DNA of 23,853 nt, from contig DASZZY010000101.1 in NCBI GenBank assembly GCA_036260395.1, forward strand, positions 1-23,853, given 5' to 3'. Positions 13,472 through 19,994 of the stretch are shown piece by piece. The number at the start of each line of letters is the position of its first letter. Position 1 is the stretch's first letter. Both the position numbers and the translations under genes were made by a program. Source of the DNA: DASZZY01 sp036260395. Its GTDB lineage: Bacteria > Actinomycetota > UBA4738 > CALAEC01. The notes beneath the pieces are model-generated. The model saw only the letters and a program-made list of their open reading frames with translations. It searched no databases and was not told where the DNA came from.

Positions 13472-14068
13472 CCGGCGGCGGCGTGTCGGGCCGGCGACCA
13501 GCCGCATCACCTGGTCCACCAGCCGGTCGAGGAACTCGCGCGAGAGCGGACCGCCGCTGACGAGGAACCGGTAGTGGATCGGCCCGTACAGGAGGTCGGC
13601 GACCACCTCTCGGTCCAGGTCGGGCGGCAGCTCGCCCCGATCGATCCCCCGCTCGAGCACGGCGAACATCAACCCCCGGCGGGCCGCCCAGAAGCCCCGG
13701 AGCGCCTCGCGCAGCTCGGGGTCCTCCAGGCGCTCGGCCACCAGCCACGGGAGGACCCGGCCGGCGAGCGAACCGGTCAGCACCTTCACCACCGCGGCGA
13801 GGAGCCGGTGGACGTCCTCACGCACCGAGCCGGTGTCCGGATCGCGGACCGAGGCCACCGAGGCGGTGGCGGCGTCGAGGACCAGGGCCACCTTCGAGGG
13901 CCATCGCCGGTACACGGTGGCCTTCCCGACGCCCGCCCGGGCCGCCACCCCCTCCATCGACAGCCCCCGGTAGCCCTTCTCCGCCAGCAGCTCGAACGTG
14001 GCGTCGACGATCGCCCGGTCGACGGCCTCGCTCCGCGGCCGCCCGGGTCGCCTCCGCGCGGGCTCCAT
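13463..14068 (-). CDS. TetR family transcriptional regulator
   Basis: 201 residues from the ATG at 14068. The N-terminal helix-turn-helix is typical: RSEAVDRAIVDATFELLAEKGYRGLSMEGVAARAGVGKATVYRRWPSK (about 12-60). The C-terminal ligand domain resembles the TetR C-terminal type with DPELREALRGFW, ERGIDRGELPPDLD and DLLYGPIHYRFLVSGGPL. It is the last gene of the operon with the ThDP enzyme and the cyclase-family hydrolase, 8 nt after the latter, so it probably regulates that operon as a feedback repressor. I did not find a convincing inverted repeat upstream of 16511. Confidence 0.9.
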   Translation of the reverse strand: MEPARRRPGRPRSEAVDRAIVDATFELLAEKGYRGLSMEGVAARAGVGKATVYRRWPSKVALVLDAATASVASVRDPDTGSVREDVHRLLAAVVKVLTGSLAGRVLPWLVAERLEDPELREALRGFWAARRGLMFAVLERGIDRGELPPDLDREVVADLLYGPIHYRFLVSGGPLSREFLDRLVDQVMRLVAGPTRRRRSR

Positions 14069-14076
14069 GGCCGCGG

Positions 14077-14853
14077 TCAGGCCCCCGGGACGAACGCCAG
14101 CGCCCGGCAGGGGCTCCCCGAGCCGCCCACGATCTTCAGCGGCGCCACGACGAGCACCGCCCCGGCCGGGGGGAGCTGCGCCAGGTTCCCCAGCTGGGTC
14201 AGGCCGTACTTCCCGGCGCCGAGCATGAACTGGTGGCACGGGAACGGCGGATCGAACGAGTGGGCGGCGCCGGCATCCGTCCCCACGGTCTCCACGCCGA
14301 GGCCGACGATCGGCGTCTCCTCGGCGAGCCACCGCGCGCACTCGACGTCGATCCCCGGTGTGTGGGGGCCGCCCTCGTCGGCGTTGAGGAACGCGTCCTG
14401 GTCCTGGGCCCGCGCGTCCCAGCCCGTCCGGTACAGCAGCCATCCTCCCTCGGGGAGGGGGCCGTGCCGCTCCTGGAACTGCTCGACGTGGGCGGTGGAC
14501 AGCAGGAAGTCCGGGTCCTCGGCGCATTCCCGCGACTTGTCGATGACCACGGCCGGCCCCACCAGGTTCCGGATGGGGACCTGCGAGACATCCTCGCGCT
14601 CGCGCCCGGTGACCCAGTGGATCGGGGCGTCGAGATGGGTGCCGACGTGCTCGCCGCCCTCGAACGCGTTCCAGTACCAGGCCGGGCCGCGGTCGTCGTA
14701 GCGGCTCAGCTCCCGCATCTTCCAGCCCGGGGTGTCGACGAAGGGGTCGGGGAGCCGGATGACCGGGGTCTCCTCCGACAGCGGCTGGGTGAGATCGACC
14801 AGCGCGATCGATCCGTCGGCGAGACCGCGGAGCAGCGACGCGAGCGTCTCCAT
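14077..14853 (-). CDS. Cyclase family hydrolase (kynurenine formamidase / isatin hydrolase superfamily)
   Basis: 258 residues. The ATG at 14853 has GAGGAGGTGGGT directly upstream, which settles the start. The metal-binding motif is complete: EHVGTHLDAPIHW with H69, H73, D75 and H79. TPGWKMRELSRYDDRGPAWYWN and YRTGWDARAQDQDAF are in the usual places for substrate recognition. Family members hydrolyse amides or lactams using manganese or zinc. It lies 17 nt downstream of the ThDP-enzyme stop and 8 nt upstream of TetR, which suggests sequential steps: ring or amide opening followed by decarboxylation of an alpha-keto acid. Isatin-to-isatinate hydrolysis is one family precedent, but the actual substrate is unknown. 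Confidence 0.88.
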   Translation of the reverse strand: METLASLLRGLADGSIALVDLTQPLSEETPVIRLPDPFVDTPGWKMRELSRYDDRGPAWYWNAFEGGEHVGTHLDAPIHWVTGREREDVSQVPIRNLVGPAVVIDKSRECAEDPDFLLSTAHVEQFQERHGPLPEGGWLLYRTGWDARAQDQDAFLNADEGGPHTPGIDVECARWLAEETPIVGLGVETVGTDAGAAHSFDPPFPCHQFMLGAGKYGLTQLGNLAQLPPAGAVLVVAPLKIVGGSGSPCRALAFVPGA

Positions 14854-14870
14854 ACCCACCTCCTCGATGG

Positions 14871-16511
14871 TCAGTGTGCCCGGAAGGCCTCCTCGAGCCA
14901 CTCCGCGACCACGTCGGGGACGACCTTGACGTCGAGGACGAACGGGCCCTCGCGGCGCTCCAGCCACTTCTCCAGGCCCTCGAGGTCGTCCAGCGAGCGC
15001 ACGGTGGCGGCCTCCGCGCCAAGGCCGCGCGCCAGTCCCGCCAGGTCCGGATCGGGGTAGCGGACGAGGTCGACGGGGTAGCCCTGCGGCCGGAAGTGGT
15101 GCACCTCCGCGCCGTACGCGGCGTCGTTGTACACGACGACCAGGATCGGGAGCGCCAGCCGCACCAGCGTCTCGAACTCGCCGGCCGCCATGAGCGCCCC
15201 GCCGTCCCCCAGGCAGGCCACCGTGAGCCGGTCGGGCCTGGCCACGGCGGCCCCGATCGCCGACGACAGGCCGAGCCCGATGGACTGGAACGCCTGAGTG
15301 AACAGGAATCCCGCGGCGTCGGGGACCGACAGGTACATCGGCGGCCAGCCCATGAAGTGGCCCGAGTCCACGGCGACGACGCGCTCGGCGGGGAGCACGG
15401 CGTCGAGCGCTTTCGAGAACGTCCGGGGGTCGATGCGGTCGCCGTCGGACGCGTCGTCGTCGGGGACGTCGCGCCAGCCTCCCTCGGCGATGGCCCGGGC
15501 CACCTCCGGCCGCCGGAGCCCCGTCGCGGCGTGGCCGCGGCGGGCGAGCTCATCGGCGAGGGCCTCGGCCGTCAGCCGGGCGTCGGCCACCACGCCGACG
15601 TCGACCGGTCGGTGGGCGCCGATGGCCTCTGGCTCGGCGTCGACCTGGACCACCCGGGCCCGGGCGCCGATCAGCTCGCCGTGCCGGGTCGTCCACATGT
15701 TGAGCGACGCCCCGAAGGCGAGCACCGCGTCGGCCTCCCGGAGGAGCCCGACCGCCGCCGGCGGCGCGAAGCCGCCGGAGATCCCCAGGCCCCACGGGCT
15801 CTCCGCGAAGAAGCCGTGGCCGTTCGCCGAGGTGGCCAGCAGCGCCCCGACGAGCTCCCCGAGCGCCTCCAGCGCGGCCCCGGCGCCGGCCAGCACGGCG
15901 CCGCGCCCCGCGACGATCACGGGAGCCTCCGCGCCGGCCAGGAGATCGGCCACCCGCCGCACGTCCTCCGCCGCCGGCGGCCTCGGCGGCGGTGCCGGCA
16001 CACGGAGCGGCCCGAGGTGGCCGGCCTCCCCGGCCTGCACGTCAAGCGGGAGGCTGAACAGGACGGTCCGACGCTCGCCGGCGGCCTGCCGCCACGCCCG
16101 CTCCAGATCCGTCCCCGCCGACTCCGCGGAATGCGCGCGCTCGTGCATCGCCCCGACCGCCCCGGCCAGGCCGGACTGGTCGATCCGGAAGTTCGACCGG
16201 ACCGCGGCGGTCGACGTATCGGCGGCCAGCACGAGTAGCGGCGTCCGGGCCTTCGCCGCCTCCGCCAGCGCCGTCATGGCGTTCGTCACGCCGGGCCCCT
16301 GGTGGACCGTGGCGACCCCGACCCGGCCGCTCACCCGCGCGTAGCCGTCGGCCATGCTGATCGCGGCGGACTCGTGCCGGGCGCCCACGAACCGCACGCC
16401 GCGCGCGGTCATCGCGTGGGTGACCGCGAAGTTCCCGCTCCCGATGAGCCCGAACGCGTCGCGGACGCCGGCCTCCGCCAGGGCCGCCCCGATCGCCTCC
16501 GCAACCTGCAT
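14871..16511 (-). CDS. Thiamine diphosphate-dependent decarboxylase/acetolactate-synthase-like enzyme
   Basis: 546 residues from the ATG at 16511 with GAAGGG about 9 nt upstream. All three ThDP-enzyme domains are present: the N-terminal PYR domain with the catalytic Glu in ARHESAA (E47) and HQGPGVTNAMTAL (70-82), a central domain (VIVAGRGAVLAGA), and the C-terminal PP domain with GDGGALMAAGEFETL (435-449) and N462 as the magnesium/diphosphate motif. It resembles catabolic 2-oxo-acid decarboxylases (benzoylformate or phosphonopyruvate decarboxylase-like) and IlvB-like proteins; there is no regulatory ilvN-type gene next to it, which argues against branched-chain synthesis. It is first in the operon with a cyclase-family hydrolase and TetR. 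Confidence 0.9.
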   Translation of the reverse strand: MQVAEAIGAALAEAGVRDAFGLIGSGNFAVTHAMTARGVRFVGARHESAAISMADGYARVSGRVGVATVHQGPGVTNAMTALAEAAKARTPLLVLAADTSTAAVRSNFRIDQSGLAGAVGAMHERAHSAESAGTDLERAWRQAAGERRTVLFSLPLDVQAGEAGHLGPLRVPAPPPRPPAAEDVRRVADLLAGAEAPVIVAGRGAVLAGAGAALEALGELVGALLATSANGHGFFAESPWGLGISGGFAPPAAVGLLREADAVLAFGASLNMWTTRHGELIGARARVVQVDAEPEAIGAHRPVDVGVVADARLTAEALADELARRGHAATGLRRPEVARAIAEGGWRDVPDDDASDGDRIDPRTFSKALDAVLPAERVVAVDSGHFMGWPPMYLSVPDAAGFLFTQAFQSIGLGLSSAIGAAVARPDRLTVACLGDGGALMAAGEFETLVRLALPILVVVYNDAAYGAEVHHFRPQGYPVDLVRYPDPDLAGLARGLGAEAATVRSLDDLEGLEKWLERREGPFVLDVKVVPDVVAEWLEEAFRAH

Positions 16512-16660
16512 GCCGTGCGCCCTTCGCTGGCCGTCCGCTCCGACGGCGAGTCAAGCAGGCGGCCGCGAAGGCGGTCAAGGAGAGGGCCCGACCGAGGCGT
16601 CGCGCAGGCGGGACCGCTGCGCTCGTGGCGGGACACCGCCTCAAACGGTAGCCCGCTCCA

Positions 16661-16688
16661 CTCCGGTGGGTCGTCTCCGGTGGGTCGT
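16661..16688. repeat. Perfect 14-bp tandem duplication
   Basis: CTCCGGTGGGTCGT occurs twice head to tail (16661-16674 and 16675-16688) in the intergenic region upstream of the ThDP-enzyme operon. It may be a regulator site pair or a recent slippage product. Confidence 0.75.
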
Positions 16689-16762
16689 CCGACGCCATCG
16701 TAGGCGCATCGGCCGTCGGCCATTGGGTGGCGCTCGGGCGCGAGAAGGAGTAGACCATCACC

Positions 16763-16885
16763 GTGCGGCCCGCATCCTTCCCCGTCGCGCATCGCCACCA
16801 GCGGCCTCTGTTCGCGCGGATCCGCCGGAAGCTCCGGCGCTGGGTCCTCCGCCGGCGGTATCCGTGGTGGTTCGCGCAGAAGTAG
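16763..16885 (+). CDS. Small highly basic peptide, 40 residues (hypothetical)
   Basis: GTG at 16763, TAG at 16883-16885, with AAGGAG at 16745-16750; the 12-nt spacing is long but usable. The peptide has 11 Arg, 2 Lys and 2 His and no acidic residue. Its second half (RIRRKLRRWVLRRRYPWWFAQK from residue 19) is amphipathic and ends in Trp and Phe. It is too small to recognise as a family. It fills part of the otherwise gene-free stretch 16512-16957, between the ThDP-operon start and the 3' end of the anti-sigma-like gene. It could be a membrane- or nucleic-acid-binding peptide, or a chance ORF in GC-rich DNA, where Arg codons are over-represented. Confidence 0.4.
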   Translation: MRPASFPVAHRHQRPLFARIRRKLRRWVLRRRYPWWFAQK

Positions 16886-16957
16886 CCCGTCGCCTACGTC
16901 AGCGGGGGCCCCCTCCGCTCGCCGCGCCGAGCGAACTCGGCCCCCGGTGAGCTGAGA

Positions 16958-17686
16958 TCAATACTCCACGGCGCGGAGCAGCGTCACCGTGCGGGCCCGC
17001 GGATCGAACGCCAGGGACACGCACTCCCGCCCCTCCCCCTCGGGAGCGGGCCCGACCTCGATCGACCACGCCGTGAGCCCGTGGGCGTCGAGGACCTCAC
17101 GGGTGATCGCCCGGGCGTCGTCGACGCCCATGCAGTTCTGGGGCGCGTCGAGGTGCGTCCGCCGGACCAGCTCCTCCCGCATCGCGGCGAATCGCGCCGC
17201 CGCATGGCGGTAGCCCTGCGGGAGCGGGGACATCCCGAGCCGCTGACAGATGCCCGGATCGCCCGGAAACACCGAGACCCCGTCGCCCTCAGGCGCCACG
17301 CAGGCGACCAGCGGCGGGGCCTGGCGCACCCCCTGGACCATGGCGCCGTCCTCCCAGATCTCGGCGCAGACCTCCACCGGATCGCGGCCGTCGGCGCCGA
17401 CGAACGCACCGTCGCTGTCGGTCCTCCCCTCGGCGTAGCAGCCGATGCCATTGACGACGTCTTCGGCCGGAGGGGTGATGATCGCGTACGCCCCGGCGGC
17501 CAGGGCCAGCGCCGCGGCCGGGGCCAGGACCAGCGCCACCCACCGTCGCCCCGGTCGGCGACGGCTCGCCCCGCCGACCGTCTCCCTCCCCATCGTCAAC
17601 AGCTCGTCCACCAGGTGCTCCCGTCGCTGAGAGAGCCGCCCGGGAGGCAGGTCGCGATCCGCGGGAGGCCGCAGGTCCCTCTTCAC
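16958..17686 (-). CDS. Membrane-anchored ECF sigma partner (probable anti-sigma factor)
   Basis: 242 residues from the GTG at 17686, which overlaps the sigma-factor stop in GTGA. About 48 N-terminal cytosolic residues, rich in charge (RREHLVDELLTMGRE), are followed by one transmembrane segment (49-70, WVALVLAPAAALALAAGAYAI) and a ~170-residue extracytoplasmic region with six Cys (GIGCYAEG, VEVCAEIW, LVACVAPEG, GICQRL, NCMGV, ECVSL), likely disulfide-bonded. There is no HxxxCxxC zinc anti-sigma motif, so recognition of the sigma factor must use another fold or a very short N-terminal helix. The position and topology argue for an anti-sigma factor that senses an external signal; direct evidence is lacking. 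The outer domain is not one I recognise. Confidence 0.7.
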   Translation of the reverse strand: MKRDLRPPADRDLPPGRLSQRREHLVDELLTMGRETVGGASRRRPGRRWVALVLAPAAALALAAGAYAIITPPAEDVVNGIGCYAEGRTDSDGAFVGADGRDPVEVCAEIWEDGAMVQGVRQAPPLVACVAPEGDGVSVFPGDPGICQRLGMSPLPQGYRHAAARFAAMREELVRRTHLDAPQNCMGVDDARAITREVLDAHGLTAWSIEVGPAPEGEGRECVSLAFDPRARTVTLLRAVEY

Positions 17687-18300
17687 GTTCCATCCACCTC
17701 CTGGACCGGCTCGACGATGGCCCCGGACAGGGCCGGTGCTTCACCGAGTGAGTGGCCGTTCGTCGACGCGAGTTCCCTGAGCCGGGCCTTCGCCCGGGAC
17801 AGCCTCGAACGGACCGTCCCGACCGGGACGTCGAGCACGACGGCGGCCTCCTCGTAGGACAGGCCGCTCCACGAGCACAGCAGCACGTCCTGGTCCCGTT
17901 GGTCGAGCAGCGTGACGATCCCCAGGAGCCTCCGCATCGCTCGCTCGTCGTCGATCCGGCCCGCCACGTCGTCCGCGATGTCCGGGGCGTCGAGCGGGGG
18001 AGGCATCCGCTCGAGCGCATGGCGGAACCTCCGGAGGGATCGGTGATGGTCCCGCAGGACGTTCATCGCCACCCCCAGCAGCCAGGGAAGCGCGGAGTCT
18101 CGCTCGAGCGGGATCCCTCGAACCCGCCAGGCCTGGAGGAACACGACCGAGACGAGGTCCTCGGCCGCGGCCCAATCGGCGGTCCGGCGGAAGCAGAAGT
18201 TGTACACCGCCCTGGCGTGCCGTCCGAAAAGCTCGCCGAAGGCCGACTCGTCGCCCCGGCCCGCGAGGTCCCACAACTCCCTGTCCGACAGGTGGCGCAT
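17683..18300 (-). CDS. ECF-type RNA polymerase sigma factor (sigma-70 family)
   Basis: 205 residues; the ATG at 18300 is preceded by AGGAGGGTG. Region 2 is typical (SAFGELFGRHARAVYNFCFRR, then AAEDLVSVVFLQAWR), as is region 4 (LSYEEAAVVLDVPVGTVRSRLSRAKARLREL). The linker carries LPWLLGVAMNVLRDHHRS, common in sigma-70 ECF proteins. A ~30-residue C-terminal tail follows region 4. It is co-transcribed with the membrane-anchored partner through a GTGA overlap, so the two should form a sigma/anti-sigma pair responding to a cell-surface signal. A GGAAC sequence upstream (near 18331-18335 on the minus strand) resembles an ECF -35, so autoregulation is possible but unproven. Confidence 0.92.
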   Translation of the reverse strand: MRHLSDRELWDLAGRGDESAFGELFGRHARAVYNFCFRRTADWAAAEDLVSVVFLQAWRVRGIPLERDSALPWLLGVAMNVLRDHHRSLRRFRHALERMPPPLDAPDIADDVAGRIDDERAMRRLLGIVTLLDQRDQDVLLCSWSGLSYEEAAVVLDVPVGTVRSRLSRAKARLRELASTNGHSLGEAPALSGAIVEPVQEVDGT

Positions 18301-18387
18301 CACCCTCCTAGTGGCCGCTGGGCGGCGGCCGGTTCCCGCGGGAGGATACGGAAGCCGCCAGCGCACCCCGACGGCCGCTCGGGAACC

Positions 18388-18771
18388 TCAGCCGGTCCGC
18401 GGGGGCCGTCCGCCGGGAGGATCTCCCGGCCGCCGCCTCGCGATGGCCTCCACCCACCCCAGAAAAGCCAGGACGACGAAGCCGATCACCGCGAGGAGCG
18501 CACCCTCGGCCAGGGCCTGGCGGATGGCCCTCGGCTGGTCGGCGAACATGAACGAGAACACCAGGACGATGGCCAGGAAGATGAGGTACCCGGCCACCGT
18601 CATGGTCAGGAGATGCCGAAGCAACGTGCGCCAGCTCGCGCGCCCCCCCGCCGCCGGACGCTCGCGCTTCGGGGATCGGGCGTAGACGAGCAGCATCACG
18701 ACGACCCCCACGTAGGCCGAAGCCAACGGGGCGATCACACCTCCCCACATCCCGCCGCCGGGGGACTCCAT
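18388..18771 (-). CDS. Small polytopic membrane protein (unknown, three segments)
   Basis: 127 residues from the ATG at 18771 with GAAGGG about 10 nt upstream. Three hydrophobic segments are visible, near 12-31, 53-76 and 90-110, separated by basic loops (ARSPKRERPAAGGRASW; ARRRPGDPPGG at the end). It resembles small actinobacterial membrane proteins of unknown function; I cannot name the family with certainty. It is the last of three small minus-strand membrane-protein genes, 14 nt after the preceding one, and is probably expressed with them. Confidence 0.72.
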   Translation of the reverse strand: MESPGGGMWGGVIAPLASAYVGVVVMLLVYARSPKRERPAAGGRASWRTLLRHLLTMTVAGYLIFLAIVLVFSFMFADQPRAIRQALAEGALLAVIGFVVLAFLGWVEAIARRRPGDPPGGRPPRTG

Positions 18772-18785
18772 CCGCGGTGCCCTTC

Positions 18786-18995
18786 TCAGTCCCGCAGGAA
18801 GAACTGCCAGCCGCGAACGAACAGATGCCACCCCAGCCAGAGCCAGACGGCGAACAGCACCCATCGCCCCACCACGCTGCGCGTCACGGCGTCGAGCATG
18901 TCGCTGATCGTGGGGAAGTTGGGTCCGGAGACCAGCGCCAGGCCCTGGTAGATGAAGAACAGGGCGAGCAGCACGGCCCATCCAACGAGCGCCAT
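18786..18995 (-). CDS. Small two-segment membrane protein (DUF6186-like pattern, tentative)
   Basis: 69 residues if it starts at the ATG at 18995, which has GGTGAGG about 8 nt upstream; an ATG at 19004 and a GTG at 19010 are in frame and would add 3 or 5 residues. There are two hydrophobic segments, one near the N-terminus (MALVGWAVLLALFFIYQGLALV) and one near the C-terminus (GRWVLFAVWLWLGWHLFVRGW). The C-terminal WLGWHLFVR resembles what I recall of DUF6186 proteins, but this is from memory. It is the middle gene of the small membrane-protein cluster. Confidence 0.68.
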   Translation of the reverse strand: MALVGWAVLLALFFIYQGLALVSGPNFPTISDMLDAVTRSVVGRWVLFAVWLWLGWHLFVRGWQFFLRD

Positions 18996-19068
18996 GGCCA
19001 GCATCCTCACCCGTGGGGCGGGACGCCGCCAATCGACGTGTGGCTGTCTGCGTGCCTCGGCGGGTCCC

Positions 19069-19218
19069 TCAGTCGCCGGGGATCAGGAACTTGATGATCG
19101 CGAAGACGATCAGGCCGATGCCGATCACGATGCCCAGGACCACCCAGCCGATCGCACCGTCTTCCCGGTGGAGGCTGAGGCGACGCCCGAGGTCGAGAAG
19201 CGCTTGCGTCATGGCCAT
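19069..19218 (-). CDS. 49-residue single-span membrane protein
   Basis: ATG at 19218, stop TGA at 19071-19069. The sequence begins MAMTQALLDLGRRLSLHRED and continues with one long hydrophobic helix (IGWVVLGIVIGIGLIVFAIVKFLI, about 23-46) ending PGD. The amphipathic N-terminus and the single strong helix with regularly spaced Gly/Ile look selected, not random. It is first in the cluster of three small membrane proteins transcribed on the minus strand (19218 to 18388). The role is unknown; a structural or regulatory membrane microprotein is possible. The Shine-Dalgarno sequence is weak (GGAG, long spacing). Confidence 0.65.
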   Translation of the reverse strand: MAMTQALLDLGRRLSLHREDGAIGWVVLGIVIGIGLIVFAIIKFLIPGD

Positions 19219-19304
19219 CTCGATACCCAACTCCAGGCGGCGGGAATCCGGGGAAGTCGCCGGGTCAGTTCGAGGGGCCCCGACGCCGCACGGCGTCCAC
19301 GGGC

Positions 19305-19310
19305 TACGAT
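19305..19310 (+). promoter_or_regulatory. -10 hexamer of a probable leaderless transcript
   Basis: TACGAT fits TANNNT and lies exactly 6 nt before the GTG at 19317, the spacing seen when transcription starts at the start codon itself. Leaderless mRNAs are common in actinobacteria. No clear -35 is visible. Confidence 0.45.
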
Positions 19311-19316
19311 CCGGGG

Positions 19317-19994
19317 GTGGCGACGACGGTCCGGCGGGTGATCGACCTCTCCATCCTCCTCGACGAGAACACGCAGACCTACCCCGGGGACCCCGAGCCG
19401 AAGTTGTCGAGAGCCGCCCGCCTCGTACCGGACGGCTTCAACCTCCTCGCCCTGCATATCGGCTCCCAGAGCGGGACCCACGTCGACGCTCCCTACCACT
19501 TCATCGAGGAGGGCCCCCGGCTGCAGGAGTGCGACCTCTCGCTGTTCACCGGGCCGGGGGTGATCGTGGACGCGACGGGGCACCGGGATCGCCAGCCCAT
19601 CACCTGGGAGGACATCCGCCCCTACGAGGATCGCCTCCGACCGGGAGTCATCGTCCTCCTCTCTACCGGATGGTCGGATCGCCACCTGGGCACCGACAGG
19701 TACTACGATCACCCCTTCCTCGACGCCGAGGCCTGCGGCAGGCTGGTGGACGTCGGCGTGCGGACCGTCGGGATCGATGCCCTCAACGTGGACCAGACCA
19801 CCCTTCCGGGGGCGGGAGAGCCGGCGTTCCCGTGCCACGTGCGGTTCCTCGGAGCCGGCGGCATCTTCGCCGAGAACCTGAGGAACCTGGGGGCCGTGGA
19901 CTTCGAAGACCCGTTCTTCTCCCTGCTCCCGATCCGGCTGGGCGGGGACGCCGACGGCGCCCCCTGTCGGGCCGTGGCGCTTCAGCTCGGCTAG
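19317..19994 (+). CDS. Cyclase family protein (kynurenine formamidase superfamily), second copy
   Basis: 225 residues from a GTG at 19317. DLSILLDENTQTYPGDPEP at the N-terminus and GTHVDAPYHF (53-62) are hallmarks of the family; LLSTGWSDR, GRLVDVGVRTVGIDALNVD and FPCHVRFLGAGGIFAENL complete the pattern. The usual H-x-G-T-H-x-D motif here reads Q51-S-G-T-H55-V-D57, so one metal-ligand His is Gln, while H55, D57 and H61 are kept; H47 is nearby. Activity may be altered. It is only distantly similar to the cyclase at 14077-14853. The stop codon directly abuts that of the convergent permease gene. Hydrolysis of an amide or lactam is inferred from the family. Confidence 0.87.
   Translation: MATTVRRVIDLSILLDENTQTYPGDPEPKLSRAARLVPDGFNLLALHIGSQSGTHVDAPYHFIEEGPRLQECDLSLFTGPGVIVDATGHRDRQPITWEDIRPYEDRLRPGVIVLLSTGWSDRHLGTDRYYDHPFLDAEACGRLVDVGVRTVGIDALNVDQTTLPGAGEPAFPCHVRFLGAGGIFAENLRNLGAVDFEDPFFSLLPIRLGGDADGAPCRAVALQLG

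Larger units (their letters stand above)
16512..16957. other. 446-bp intergenic region
   Basis: It contains the upstream region of the ThDP operon (minus), the 14-bp tandem duplication and the 40-codon basic ORF (plus). On the minus strand two TTGAC hexamers, about 24 bp apart between 16550 and 16590, could act as -35 elements, but no matching -10 is clear. I see no RNA gene or mobile-element end. Confidence 0.5.

Noticed and set aside
14874..16238. 454-codon plus-strand open frame
   Set aside because: Antisense to the ThDP enzyme gene, which has all family motifs.
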